DNA from: Salinicoccus luteus DSM 17002
GTDB taxonomy: Bacteria > Bacillota > Bacilli > Staphylococcales > Salinicoccaceae
Direction: 5' to 3'
Length of the DNA: 64,000 bases
Assembly: GCF_000712035.1 (NCBI RefSeq)
Contig: NZ_JONV01000011.1
Span: 50,987-114,986 of the forward strand
In this document: positions 55,137-64,000 of the stretch, in pieces
Layout of the letters: the number at the start of each line of letters is the position of its first letter
How positions within the stretch are numbered: position 1 is the first letter of the stretch
Translations under genes and position numbers: made by a program
Notes under the pieces: model-generated
Database searches by the model: none
What the model was told of the DNA's origin: nothing
The model's input: only the letters and a program-made list of their open reading frames with translations

Positions 55137-55208
55137 TGAGGACACTTAATCTTTTTATTGCGCCTCCACCAAGTGGTATAATTAAATTGTATAGAAAGGA
55201 GACTGTAT

Positions 55209-55457
55209 ATGAATAACAAGAAACTTGTACGCTCCTCAACCGACTCCTATCTGATGGGAGTATTCGGCGGCCTTGGCGAAAAAATCGGCATCGACTCGAC
55301 GATACTGCGGATCATCTTCGTAGTACTTACAGTGGCTACAATGAACATCTTCCTTGTCGTACTGTACTTCATCGTGGGCTTCATCATGCCGACTGACGAT
55401 GAAATCGACCGCACAACCGGACGTCCCAACGAGCCATTCGACTCCGATTCGTTCTGA
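55209..55457 (+). CDS. PspC-domain small membrane protein
   Basis: The 82-residue protein has the PspC core LVRSSTDSYLMGVFGGLGEKIGIDSTILRIIFV, followed by a hydrophobic helix and an acidic tail. PspC domains are in envelope-stress proteins that sense membrane damage. AAAGGAG lies before the ATG. It stands alone, without the pspA or liaF genes. Confidence 0.9.
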   Translation: MNNKKLVRSSTDSYLMGVFGGLGEKIGIDSTILRIIFVVLTVATMNIFLVVLYFIVGFIMPTDDEIDRTTGRPNEPFDSDSF

Positions 55458-55465
55458 TCCACAAT

Positions 55466-55502
55466 AAAATCGCGTGTACTCCCAAAGAGTACACGCGATT
55501 TT
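55466..55502. terminator. Bidirectional terminator between pspC-like gene and whiA
   Basis: AAAATCGCGTGTACTC and GAGTACACGCGATTTT form a perfect 16-bp stem with a five-base loop; it touches the whiA stop. Confidence 0.92.
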
Positions 55503-56448
55503 ATTTGAAAGTAACCTCTTCCCCGCTTCTGAGCTTGTCTGCAATTTTATCGAGCTTCCTGAGCCGGTGGTTCACCCCTGATTTTGAAATGACGCCGGTT
55601 GACATCATTTCCCCAAGCTCCTTCAGGGACACGTCCTGATGTTCAACGCGCAGCCTTGCGATCTCCCTCAGCCTTTCCGGCAATTCCTCAAGCCCGATCT
55701 CCTCGTCGATGAACTGGATGTTCTCGACCTGCCGCATCGCCGCACTGATCGTCTTGTTCAGGTTTGCAGTTTCACAATTGACGAGCCGGTTGACCGAATT
55801 CCTCATATCCCTGACGATGCGTATATCCTCAAATTTGAGGAGGGCCTGGTAGCCGCCGATCAGACTCAGAAACTCCGCAATCTTCTCCGCTTCCTTGAGA
55901 TAAGTGATATAGCCGCGCTTGCGCTCGATGAACTTTGCATTGAGCTCGTATCCATTCATCAGCTCGGTCAGGTTTTTAGCATGTTCTTCATACAGCGAGA
56001 ATATCTCCAGGTGGTATGCCGATGTTTCGGGATTGTTCACGGAACCGCCTGCCAGGAAGGCACCGCGCAGATAGCTGCGGATGCAGCATTCCTTCTCCTT
56101 GACCGTATCGCTGATTTCATGGGAAAGCACGCCGCCTTTCATAATATCCAGATCCTCAAGCACTTTCCTGCTGTCCTTCTTTATACGGGAGATGTAGACA
56201 TTGTTCTTCTTCAGCTTCATCTTCCTGCGTACAAGCAGTTCTATCTCCACTCCATAGAGGTTGCGAATCAGCGAGAAGATCCGCCTTGCAATGGCGGCAT
56301 TCTCGGTCTGTATGTTGATGATCCATTCCCCATTGAAATGGCTGAGGGCCCCATTCATCTTGATGAGTGCGGAGAGCTCACTTTTCATGCAGCACGTATC
56401 CACTTCGATTCTCGTCAATTCATTCTTCATCTCGGAAGCAAATGACAT
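55501..56448 (-). CDS. whiA: WhiA, cell-division/chromosome regulator
   Basis: The 315-residue protein has the two LAGLIDADG-like N-terminal lobes ([28 protein letters not shown] near 125, without nuclease residues) and a C-terminal helix-turn-helix ([26 protein letters not shown]). It binds DNA and influences cell division and chromosome segregation in Firmicutes. It follows rapZ and yvcK in the fixed order of the group. Confidence 0.95.
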   Translation of the reverse strand: MSFASEMKNELTRIEVDTCCMKSELSALIKMNGALSHFNGEWIINIQTENAAIARRIFSLIRNLYGVEIELLVRRKMKLKKNNVYISRIKKDSRKVLEDLDIMKGGVLSHEISDTVKEKECCIRSYLRGAFLAGGSVNNPETSAYHLEIFSLYEEHAKNLTELMNGYELNAKFIERKRGYITYLKEAEKIAEFLSLIGGYQALLKFEDIRIVRDMRNSVNRLVNCETANLNKTISAAMRQVENIQFIDEEIGLEELPERLREIARLRVEHQDVSLKELGEMMSTGVISKSGVNHRLRKLDKIADKLRSGEEVTFK

Positions 56449-56467
56449 GCGATCACGCCCTTATCGT

Positions 56468-57448
56468 TTATTTCTTGTACTGTAGTGTGCTGATTTCCTT
56501 AAGTGCAATATCATATATGATCTCTGCCAGCACTCTGTTGTCATGGCGCACAGCGCCCTCCTCATCAATCTGAACCAGGTGGTCGTCTGTAATTACGGTC
56601 GTCCCCATTTCCTTCAGACGGTCCCTGTCACTCTCAACAATCGTCATGTCATTACGGTCGTAGTACTCGGATATACGTCCTTTGATGTCTTCTTCGTTCA
56701 GGATGATGAAATCGACGAAACTGCTGCCCATATGCCTGTTGATCGCTTCCAGATGATCGGCCGCAGAATAGCCGATCGTCTCGCCCACCTGCGTCATGAT
56801 GTTGGATACATAGACCTTGATGCCCTTGGCATTTTCAATCGCTTCACCCATCCCCTCCGGGAGCAGGTTCGGAATGATGCTGGTATACAGGCTGCCCGGC
56901 CCGAAGACGATGACATCCGAAGCCTTGATGGCTTTGATGGCCTCTGGTGTCGCCACCGTATCATTCGGTATGAGATAGACCTCCTCTATCTTCTGCTTCA
57001 CCTCAGGGATGTAGCTTTCGCCCACGATGATTGAATTGTCCTCCATGCGTGCTGCAAGCTTCGGACTGATGTTGGTGGACGGAATCACCGTCCCCTTCAC
57101 GTTCAATATCTTGCTCAGCTCCTTCACCGCCACGGCAAAATCACCGGTCATGTCATACATTGCAGCCAGCATCAGATTGCCGAGCGCGTGCCCGCCAAGC
57201 GCCTCCTTCCTGAAGCGGTAGGCAAACAGGTTCTCAAGCTTGGTCTCCACATCACTGAGGGCCGTCATCACGTTCCTGATATCCCCCGGTGCAGGCATAT
57301 CAATCTGGTCGCGTATCAGTCCCGTCGACCCCCCATCATCGGCAACGGATACTATCGCGGAAATATCCACAGGGTATTTTCGCAGGCCCCTGGCCAGCAC
57401 ACTCAGGCCTGTACCGCCTCCGACCAGCGTAATCCTAATCTTCTTCAT
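56468..57448 (-). CDS. yvcK: YvcK/GlmR family protein (UDP-GlcNAc-sensing)
   Basis: From ATG 57448 the protein has 326 residues. It begins KKIRITLVGGGTGLSVLARGL, with VSVADDGGSTG near 46 and FGPGSLYTSIIPNLL near 190, all diagnostic. In Bacillus GlmR binds UDP-GlcNAc and stimulates GlmS, linking carbon supply to cell wall. The start lies 14 bases inside rapZ. Longer readings cover rapZ codons and are not real. Confidence 0.94.
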   Translation of the reverse strand: MKKIRITLVGGGTGLSVLARGLRKYPVDISAIVSVADDGGSTGLIRDQIDMPAPGDIRNVMTALSDVETKLENLFAYRFRKEALGGHALGNLMLAAMYDMTGDFAVAVKELSKILNVKGTVIPSTNISPKLAARMEDNSIIVGESYIPEVKQKIEEVYLIPNDTVATPEAIKAIKASDVIVFGPGSLYTSIIPNLLPEGMGEAIENAKGIKVYVSNIMTQVGETIGYSAADHLEAINRHMGSSFVDFIILNEEDIKGRISEYYDRNDMTIVESDRDRLKEMGTTVITDDHLVQIDEEGAVRHDNRVLAEIIYDIALKEISTLQYKK

Positions 57449-58319
57449 TTTCCGTACCTTCAACCGGTGCATCCCTGTGCACCGCGCGGATGGTGAAGTC
57501 AAAGTCCTCGCTCAGGTCCCTGACCAGTTTTTCAGCAAGCGTCACCGAACGATGCTGACCGCCTGTGCATCCAATTGCGACGACAAGCTGGGACTTCCCT
57601 TCCTTCATGAACTGGGGAAGCATGTATTTGATGAGGTCGTAGAATTTGGCATAGAAAGTCTTCGTTTCCTTCCATTTCATGACATAGTCGGCCACAGGCT
57701 TATCGAGCCCGGTATAGGGCCTGAGTGCGTCAACATAGTGCGGGTTCGGCAGAAATCTTACGTCGAATACAAGATCCGCATCGATCGGTATGCCGTGCTT
57801 AAAGCCGAAGCTCATCACGTTGACGTTGAAGACGGACCGGTTCTCACCGGCAGACATGTCGAACACCATGCCCCTGAGCTCCTTCGGAGTCGTATGTGTC
57901 GTATCGATGAGATGGGTCGCACGCCCCTTCAGGTCATCCAGCAGTTCCCTCTCCTTGGTGATGGAATCCAGAAGATTCGCTTCATTGTCCAGAGGATGTG
58001 CCCTTCGGGTCTCCTTATAGCGCGTGACGAGACGATCGTCGGCAGCATCTATGAAAATGATTTCGAGGGCCAGCTCGGGATGATCCTGGAGTTTTTCAAT
58101 CTCAGCCACGAGATGGTCGAAGAACTCCTTGCCCCTCAGGTCGATGCCAAGACCGACACGATCCATCTGCCCATCCGTCGTCTCCATCAATTCCACTACC
58201 TTCTGCAGAAGGATCGGCGGCAGGTTGTCAATGCAGAAGTATCCCATATCCTCCAGTGCCTCGATAGCTACGGATTTCCCTGCACCGCTCATTCCCGTTA
58301 CAATAATCAGCTGCTTCAT
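57435..58319 (-). CDS. rapZ: RapZ/YvcJ nucleotide-binding protein
   Basis: The protein has 294 residues from ATG 58319. Walker A is GMSGAGKSVAIEALEDMGYFC (8-15 for the loop), and the C-terminal domain has FDVRFLPNPHYVDALRPYTG and IGCTGGQHRSVTLAE, the RapZ fold that binds RNA in Proteobacteria. In Firmicutes YvcJ affects competence and the stability of small RNAs by unknown means. It overlaps yvcK. Confidence 0.94.
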   Translation of the reverse strand: MKQLIIVTGMSGAGKSVAIEALEDMGYFCIDNLPPILLQKVVELMETTDGQMDRVGLGIDLRGKEFFDHLVAEIEKLQDHPELALEIIFIDAADDRLVTRYKETRRAHPLDNEANLLDSITKERELLDDLKGRATHLIDTTHTTPKELRGMVFDMSAGENRSVFNVNVMSFGFKHGIPIDADLVFDVRFLPNPHYVDALRPYTGLDKPVADYVMKWKETKTFYAKFYDLIKYMLPQFMKEGKSQLVVAIGCTGGQHRSVTLAEKLVRDLSEDFDFTIRAVHRDAPVEGTENEED

Positions 58320-58435
58320 TGCTCCACATCCTCTTGTTATTTTCATCTCTCTTTTCCCTCAATTAAACCATGTCAGAAGGTTTGTAGCAATATTATATGA
58401 TACGCCCCATAGTCGGTGTTTTCAATCGAATGGCT

Positions 58436-58464
58436 CAAAAAAACCCCAGGGGTGGCCCTGGGGA
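58436..58464 (-). terminator. Terminator after trxB
   Basis: CCCCAGGG and CCCTGGGG form an 8-bp stem with a short loop and a T tract on the minus strand. Confidence 0.88.
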
Positions 58465-58469
58465 AACTG

Positions 58470-59453
<984 letters not shown>

Positions 59454-59480
59454 TTATACAGGGTGCCGCACAATTTTTCA

Positions 59481-60899
59481 TCAAATCTGCTTAACCTTGT
59501 CGAGTGCCTTGTTCAGACGATAGAGGGTCGTATCGAAATCATCGACGAGCGACTTCTTGGTGATCCTCCTGCCACGCTGATGGAAGTATAGGGTCGCTGC
59601 TGCGAATGCACCGATATCTTCCAGTTCCACCTTGTTTTCATAGAGGGCATGGAAGGTCTCTATCCAGGCCAGCTGGTCCTCTTCCCCTTCATACCCTGCC
59701 CGGCGCATGGCTTCAAGCCCCTTATGCATCCGGCCGAGCCTGACGAGTTTCAGACCCTGGAAAAGAAAGGAGATGTAAAGTTTCTCATAGTCTTCGAGGG
59801 ACTCTATCGTCTCCCAGACTTCATGGCCCAGTATGGCATCGCGTGGTACGACATTATAGATTTTGTATAGGCCGAGAAGACGCATATAGGGGTCATCATC
59901 CTTCAGGTAGAGCGCCTCGAGGTCTGCGATCCTCTGTGTCGCTTCATGACGTTTCCACGGACTGTAGAGCTCATTCACCTGATGGAATGTCTGCATCCGT
60001 TCCCAGAACATCCGGGATTCCTCCAAATGACCGATATGATAGCTTGCATGGCTGAGTGCATGAAGCAGCTGGAAGCTGACGAACGCCTGTTTCTTGAACA
60101 GTGGGAACAGAAGCTCGTAGGACCGCTCGTACTGCTGGAGGAAGTTGAGCACAAGGCCGACTTTGAAACGGTCATCATCATCGAGCGGCTGGACGACCTC
60201 GAGTTTCTTGAGGAAGGTCCGGTACTTCTCCTCCTCCCCTGTATGATAGTACAGGAGGGTCATGTGGCTGAGCGCATGCATGTCCGTCCGGTCTTCCTTC
60301 AGCAGCTGCTCAAGCAGTTCATGCGCCTCTTCATAACGGTTCAGGAACAGTGCCGCCATCGCTCTCTGGTTGCGGAACTCCCGCTCCTCCTGAATCGATT
60401 CGGGGATGGTGGAGAGAAAGTCCAGCGCCTCCTCTATCCGTGCATTCATGAACAGGTGCTGGAATAGGTGCTGGCCGGTAAACCGGATCGCCTCCCGCTC
60501 CACTTCATCCTCATCCTGGATGCTCACCTCGAACATCTGCTCGAGCTCCTCATCATAACCGGAATCCGGTTCGTGCTGGACATACTGCACGCCGAACAGG
60601 AACGCCTTGTTCGGATCATTCATGATGATGTAGAGCTGGCTCAGTATAAAATAAAATTCAGCATCATACTGATGCTGAATGAAGGCATTAATCAATATAT
60701 GTTCAGCTTCTGCTCCGCGTCCATTTTCAGCAAGCAGATATGCGTACTGGGAAAGGTATGCCAAGTTGTTCCGATCGAGCTCGAAGGCCTTGTGGAAGCT
60801 TTTCAGCGCCGCCTGCTTCTTATTCTGTTCTGTTTTTTTCAAGCCCTGATTAAAATGGAATTCTCCATTCTGATCGAAAGGGATCACTTTCCTATTCAT
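59481..60899 (-). CDS. Tetratricopeptide-repeat protein
   Basis: The 472-residue protein is all helical, with TPR motifs such as [23 protein letters not shown] and [25 protein letters not shown] in the N-terminal third and further diverged repeats to the end. It is the conserved TPR protein between lgt and trxB in staphylococci. It has no signal peptide or membrane segment and probably works as a cytoplasmic scaffold. It overlaps the acyltransferase gene by eight bases. Confidence 0.88.
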   Translation of the reverse strand: MNRKVIPFDQNGEFHFNQGLKKTEQNKKQAALKSFHKAFELDRNNLAYLSQYAYLLAENGRGAEAEHILINAFIQHQYDAEFYFILSQLYIIMNDPNKAFLFGVQYVQHEPDSGYDEELEQMFEVSIQDEDEVEREAIRFTGQHLFQHLFMNARIEEALDFLSTIPESIQEEREFRNQRAMAALFLNRYEEAHELLEQLLKEDRTDMHALSHMTLLYYHTGEEEKYRTFLKKLEVVQPLDDDDRFKVGLVLNFLQQYERSYELLFPLFKKQAFVSFQLLHALSHASYHIGHLEESRMFWERMQTFHQVNELYSPWKRHEATQRIADLEALYLKDDDPYMRLLGLYKIYNVVPRDAILGHEVWETIESLEDYEKLYISFLFQGLKLVRLGRMHKGLEAMRRAGYEGEEDQLAWIETFHALYENKVELEDIGAFAAATLYFHQRGRRITKKSLVDDFDTTLYRLNKALDKVKQI

Positions 60900-61380
60900 T
60901 ATTCCTACTCCTTACTATAAGCGGGTTGCCGTAGCAGATTGAATGGTCGGGAACATCTTTTGAGACCACACTGCCCGCACCGATGACTGCATGATCACCA
61001 ATCACCACACCCGGCAGAATGGTCACATTCGCTCCCACCATAGTATCGTGGCCGATGTGCACATCTCCAATCCTGTACTCATCCACCAGATATTCATGCG
61101 TCAATATTACTGTATTATACCCGATTATACTGTTTTTGCCAATGTGGATGCGCTCGGGATGCATCAGGTCCGGCATCGCCCTGAAGGCCAGGGAGACGTT
61201 ATCCCCAAGCTTCATTCCAAGAAGGCTGCTGTACAGTTTGTGCTTCCATTTCGTCGATGGGCAATATCGGCCGATTTCGATCACGATGAAATTTTTGACG
61301 ATTTTGAAGCGGGAGATGGTCTGGTACATATTCCATAGGGGATTGACCCCGGCCGCTTTGATTCTCTTCAACCTTCTCAT
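60892..61380 (-). CDS. Left-handed beta-helix acyltransferase
   Basis: The 162-residue protein has hexapeptide repeats from about residue 75: [52 protein letters not shown], and the usual end YGNPLIV. The His in LTHEY may be catalytic. It is a YvoF-like O-acetyltransferase of the hprK-lgt cluster; the acceptor is unknown. It starts 12 bases after lgt. Confidence 0.9.
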   Translation of the reverse strand: MRRLKRIKAAGVNPLWNMYQTISRFKIVKNFIVIEIGRYCPSTKWKHKLYSSLLGMKLGDNVSLAFRAMPDLMHPERIHIGKNSIIGYNTVILTHEYLVDEYRIGDVHIGHDTMVGANVTILPGVVIGDHAVIGAGSVVSKDVPDHSICYGNPLIVRSRNNE

Positions 61381-61391
61381 GATCCATCTCC

Positions 61392-62216
61392 CTACCTTCC
61401 TTTATATACGCCTTCTGTATCCTTATATTTCGGCAGCCTGTACTTCATTTCCCGGTAAATCCATACCGCAGCCGCTGCAACAATCAATAGAATGGAAATG
61501 AACTGTGCCGTCCGAAGGCTCTCACCAATCATCAGGCTGTCCGTGCGCATGCCCTCTATGAAGAACCGGCCGATTGAGTAATAGATCAGATAAAGCAGTA
61601 TGGTCTGGCCTATCTTCAGCTTCGGACGAAGCAGAATCAGCAGGACGAAGCCGATGAGGTTCCACACGGATTCATAGAGGAATGTGGGATGATAGTAGGC
61701 ACCGTCTATGTACATTTGGTTGATGATCCATTCCGGCAGCATCAGGGATTCCAGGAACCCTCTCGATACCTCGCCGCCGTGGGCCTCCTGGTTCATGAAG
61801 TTCCCCCAGCGCCCAATCGCCTGGCCAAGTATGAGGCTCGGTGCGGCAATGTCCGCGAGCTGGAAGAAGCTGAAGCCTTTTACACGGCAATATATGATGC
61901 CGGCCAGAAATCCACCGATGAGGCCGCCATGTATCGCCATTCCACCTTCGTTCACCATAATGATATCAATCGGGTTCTGGCTGTAGTACTCCCATTGGAA
62001 TACGACATAGTACAGTCTGGCCCCGACGATCGAAGCGATGATGATGTAGAACATCAGATCCATGAACAGGCCTTCCGGCAGACCCTTGCGGTTCGCTTCA
62101 CGATCGGCAATGAAGTATCCAAGGAGCATGCCGGAAGCGATGATGACGCCATACCAGTAGATGCTGAGCGGACCCAGTTCGAAAGCGACGGGGCTGAGGG
62201 GGGCATTAAAGATCAT
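61392..62216 (-). CDS. lgt: Lgt, prolipoprotein diacylglyceryl transferase
   Basis: The 274-residue enzyme has seven helices and the motifs [17 protein letters not shown] (with HGG) and [15 protein letters not shown], which contain the key His, Arg, Asn and Glu. It adds diacylglycerol to the lipobox cysteine of proteins such as MetQ. The start ATG lies within the last codons of hprK, with GGAGGT upstream. Confidence 0.97.
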   Translation of the reverse strand: MIFNAPLSPVAFELGPLSIYWYGVIIASGMLLGYFIADREANRKGLPEGLFMDLMFYIIIASIVGARLYYVVFQWEYYSQNPIDIIMVNEGGMAIHGGLIGGFLAGIIYCRVKGFSFFQLADIAAPSLILGQAIGRWGNFMNQEAHGGEVSRGFLESLMLPEWIINQMYIDGAYYHPTFLYESVWNLIGFVLLILLRPKLKIGQTILLYLIYYSIGRFFIEGMRTDSLMIGESLRTAQFISILLIVAAAAVWIYREMKYRLPKYKDTEGVYKGR

Positions 62217-63144
62217 CAATCATACCTCCATTTACCTGTATCTGCCGGTTCAGGCGGTCGTTGAATTCCTGGGCAGCATCATATCCCATGTACTGCATGC
62301 GGTAATTCATCGCTGCAACTTCTATGATTCCTGCAAGACTCCGTCCAGGACGGATCGGAATCGTCTTCTGGTCTATCTCCGCATTGAGTATGCGCATCCG
62401 CTTCTGATCGAGTCCCAGACGCTCGTAGGTCTTGCCGGGCTCCCACGTCTCCAGATTGACGTTCAGCATGATCCGCTTCTCCTCCAGGATGCTCCCTGCC
62501 CCGAACAGCGTCATTACGTTGATGATGCCGAGACCACGGATCTCGAGCAGATTGCGGATGAGCGGCGGCGCCGATCCCATCAGGACATTTTTCGACACTT
62601 CCTTGATTTCGACATTATCGTCGGCTACAAGGCGATGGCCGCTCTTCACCAGTTCAAGTGCCGTCTCGCTTTTGCCGACGCCGCTTTCCCCTGTGATGAG
62701 CACACCGATGCCGTATATGTCGACCAGCACACCATGCATGTTCGTCTCTGGCGCCAGCGCCTTTTCAAGGAAGTTCGACATGCGGCTGATGAAGTTCGTT
62801 GTATTGTCTTCTGTGACCAATAGGGGCGTATGTGTCTGGTTGCACGCCTCGATCAGTTCAAGGGGCGCGCTCAGATTGCGCGTGATGATGATGCATGGGG
62901 TCTCTTTCCGGCACAAGCGCTTCGATCTGTCCTCCCGCTCCTCCTCGGTGAGCATGCGTTCGAAGAACGAAGACTCCGTCATGCCGAGCACCTGGACGCG
63001 GTCGGAGGAATAATGGGAAAAGTAGCCTGCCACTTCAAGGCCCGGACGGGAGACATCTATATTGACGATCTCCTTGTCGATCCCTTCGTTACCGGAGATG
63101 AGTTTCAAATTGAATTTATCTATTATCTTTTTTACTGTAAGCAT
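62206..63144 (-). CDS. hprK: HPr kinase/phosphorylase
   Basis: From ATG 63144 (GAGGTGA upstream) the enzyme has 312 residues. Walker A is [10 protein letters not shown] (near 152), and the signature [18 protein letters not shown] and [25 protein letters not shown] follow. It phosphorylates HPr on Ser46 in response to fructose-1,6-bisphosphate and so drives CcpA-based catabolite control. It is the first gene of the hprK-lgt-acyltransferase-TPR cluster. The IS end lies about 70 bases upstream of its start, so its promoter region may be disturbed. Confidence 0.97.
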   Translation of the reverse strand: MLTVKKIIDKFNLKLISGNEGIDKEIVNIDVSRPGLEVAGYFSHYSSDRVQVLGMTESSFFERMLTEEEREDRSKRLCRKETPCIIITRNLSAPLELIEACNQTHTPLLVTEDNTTNFISRMSNFLEKALAPETNMHGVLVDIYGIGVLITGESGVGKSETALELVKSGHRLVADDNVEIKEVSKNVLMGSAPPLIRNLLEIRGLGIINVMTLFGAGSILEEKRIMLNVNLETWEPGKTYERLGLDQKRMRILNAEIDQKTIPIRPGRSLAGIIEVAAMNYRMQYMGYDAAQEFNDRLNRQIQVNGGMIDDL

Positions 63145-63213
63145 CCTGTCACCTCGGGTGTTTAATACTTCAACTATAAAGAATCGGAAAACCATTTTCA
63201 ATAAATCGGGTTT

Positions 63214-63330
63214 TGAACTACTCCACCTTAAATCCTTTGGATTTTGAAGATGGAGATTCCTAGGAACTCCAACCTAATGGTCGGATGTTAATTAGGCTAT
63301 CCCCGTAGTCCCTACGGTTGGAGGCTTAAG
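63214..63330 (-). ncRNA. Probable omega RNA (TnpB guide scaffold)
   Basis: On the minus strand the end of tnpB and its 3' flank fold into CCGTAG-GGA-CTACGG (63303-63317, holding the stop codon). A CCTAAT/ATTAGG hairpin (63273-63296), a long-range CTCCAA/TTGGAG stem (63267-63323) and the right-end hairpin (63223-63253) follow, then TAGTTCAA. In IS605-type systems this transcript is the scaffold of the TnpB guide, and the bases beyond the right end serve as the guide. Confidence 0.65.
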
Positions 63331-64000
63331 ATTCGCAACGCCTCGTTTTTCAGATTCATGCTTGCGTTAATATCCCGGTCATGACGGGCGTGACATTCCG
63401 GGCACTTCCAGTCACGAATAGCGAGATTCTTAACGGCTTTATTTTGGTGGCCACATCCTGAACACAATTGAGAAGATGGGAAGTTTCGAGCAACCGCTAC
63501 AACTTCCTTCCCGTACCATTTTGCTTTGTATTCCAGCAAGGCACGAAATTCCGCCCAACTCACTTCAGAAATGGATTTGGCCAGTTTGCGATTCAAGACC
63601 ATATTTTTTACCAACAAATCTTCAATCCCGATAATGTCGTGGTTTTTGACAATCTCGGTGGAAAGTTTGTGCAGGTAATCGCGTCGCTTGCTTTTGATGT
63701 TTTCATGTATCTTCGCCACCTTGATGCGTTGTTTCTGGTAGTTCCTTGACTCGGACAACCTCCGACCGTCTTTAATGGCCTGCTCTTTTCGTCTGGACAA
63801 CTTGCGTTGTTCTTTCGCAAGTTTCTTCTCCAGCGTATGGAAGAAATGAGGGTTTTCGTAAACCGTCTCATCAGATAGAACAGCGAAGTCCTTTAGCCCC
63901 ACATCAACTCCTACAGCAGAACCCGTTTTCTTCATCGGCTCCGTTTCCGTTTCGACCAAAAGGGAAACAAAATATTTGCCCGTAGGGTTTCGGCGGATCG
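63312..64000 (-). CDS. tnpB: RNA-guided endonuclease TnpB, 5' end beyond window
   Basis: About 229 codons are visible and the frame stays open to the window edge, starting within IRRNPTGKYFVSLLVETE. The RuvC catalytic set is present: Asp in VGVDVGLKDFAVL, Glu in IGIEDLLVKN and Asp in RHDRDINASMN. The zinc ribbon is CSGCG...CPEC. Residue order and lack of gaps suggest a working nuclease. TnpB helps the element persist by cutting the empty donor site with an omega RNA. Confidence 0.93.
   Translation of the reverse strand, partial: IRRNPTGKYFVSLLVETETEPMKKTGSAVGVDVGLKDFAVLSDETVYENPHFFHTLEKKLAKEQRKLSRRKEQAIKDGRRLSESRNYQKQRIKVAKIHENIKSKRRDYLHKLSTEIVKNHDIIGIEDLLVKNMVLNRKLAKSISEVSWAEFRALLEYKAKWYGKEVVAVARNFPSSQLCSGCGHQNKAVKNLAIRDWKCPECHARHDRDINASMNLKNEALRILSLQP

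Larger units (their letters stand above)
63212..64000 (-). mobile_element. IS200/IS605-family element, right end (rest beyond window)
   Basis: The element holds tnpB and, past its stop, the typical right end. This is a subterminal imperfect hairpin (63223-63253, minus strand CCATCTTCAAAATCC / GGATTTAAGGTGG) and a terminal TAGTTCAA. The boundary is placed near 63212 from this pattern. There are no inverted terminal repeats or target duplications, as expected. Whether a tnpA is present cannot be seen. Confidence 0.85.

Overview
The window is a piece of a Staphylococcaceae chromosome. The gene order is the staphylococcal core order read backwards: hprK-lgt-acyltransferase-TPR-trxB-rapZ-yvcK-whiA-clpP, then cggR-gapA-pgk-tpiA-gpmI-eno, secG-est-rnr-smpB-ssrA, gcvH, metNIQ, sufCDSUB and a 5'-nucleotidase-family gene. 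The base composition is much less AT-rich than in Staphylococcus, and several surface proteins carry acidic tracts (for example the linker of MetQ and the stalk of a secreted M15 peptidase). My inference is a moderately halophilic relative such as Salinicoccus; the genus is not proven by the sequence.

Layout. 1-2.4 kb: nucleotidase (cut by the window edge), TSUP anion exporter, DUF72. 2.4-15 kb, accessory: FetAB-type metal exporter behind an operator cluster, a hidden 46-residue membrane protein, thioredoxin-fold protein, EamA transporter, UbiA-type prenyltransferase, GRAM-domain protein, Nnr metabolite repair, D-threonine aldolase-like enzyme, twin secreted M15 peptidases with matching promoters, a VLRF1-type protein, an MFS exporter with a textbook operator, and a CtaB-type heme farnesyltransferase. 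15-20.3 kb: the SUF iron-sulfur operon. 20.5-27.7 kb: DUF4870, metNIQ under a SAM-I riboswitch, small redox proteins, Toprim protein, gcvH, aroD, DUF488 and DUF3243. 27.7-38.4 kb: a MurE-like ligase, DUF1722, the icaADBC biofilm polysaccharide operon, two divergent SgrR-like regulators separated by a tandem array of RNA-hairpin repeats, and a PRTase-CE family protein. This block occupies the space between aroD/DUF488 and ssrA and looks like accessory DNA. 38.4-63.2 kb: core genes again (universal stress protein, tmRNA with SmpB and RNase R, esterase, SecG, fructokinase, the glycolytic cluster, ThrE-type exporter, tRNA-Arg(CCG), ClpP, WhiA/YvcK/RapZ, TrxB, Lgt, HprK). 63.2-64 kb: the right end of an IS200/IS605-type element with tnpB and a probable omega RNA.

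How the parts fit. SUF, MetNIQ, the Trx/Grx-fold proteins and TrxB form a sulfur and redox set. SsrA, SmpB and RNase R form one ribosome-rescue unit. CggR has a site just downstream of its own promoter and is likely to control gapA, while pgk-tpiA-gpmI-eno follow an internal terminator. clpP carries a CtsR operator over its -35. The part least explained by known genetics is 33.2-38.1 kb: regulators of a solute-binding type stand where staphylococci keep icaR, with four successive covarying hairpins, each holding a Shine-Dalgarno-like loop, in front of the second regulator.
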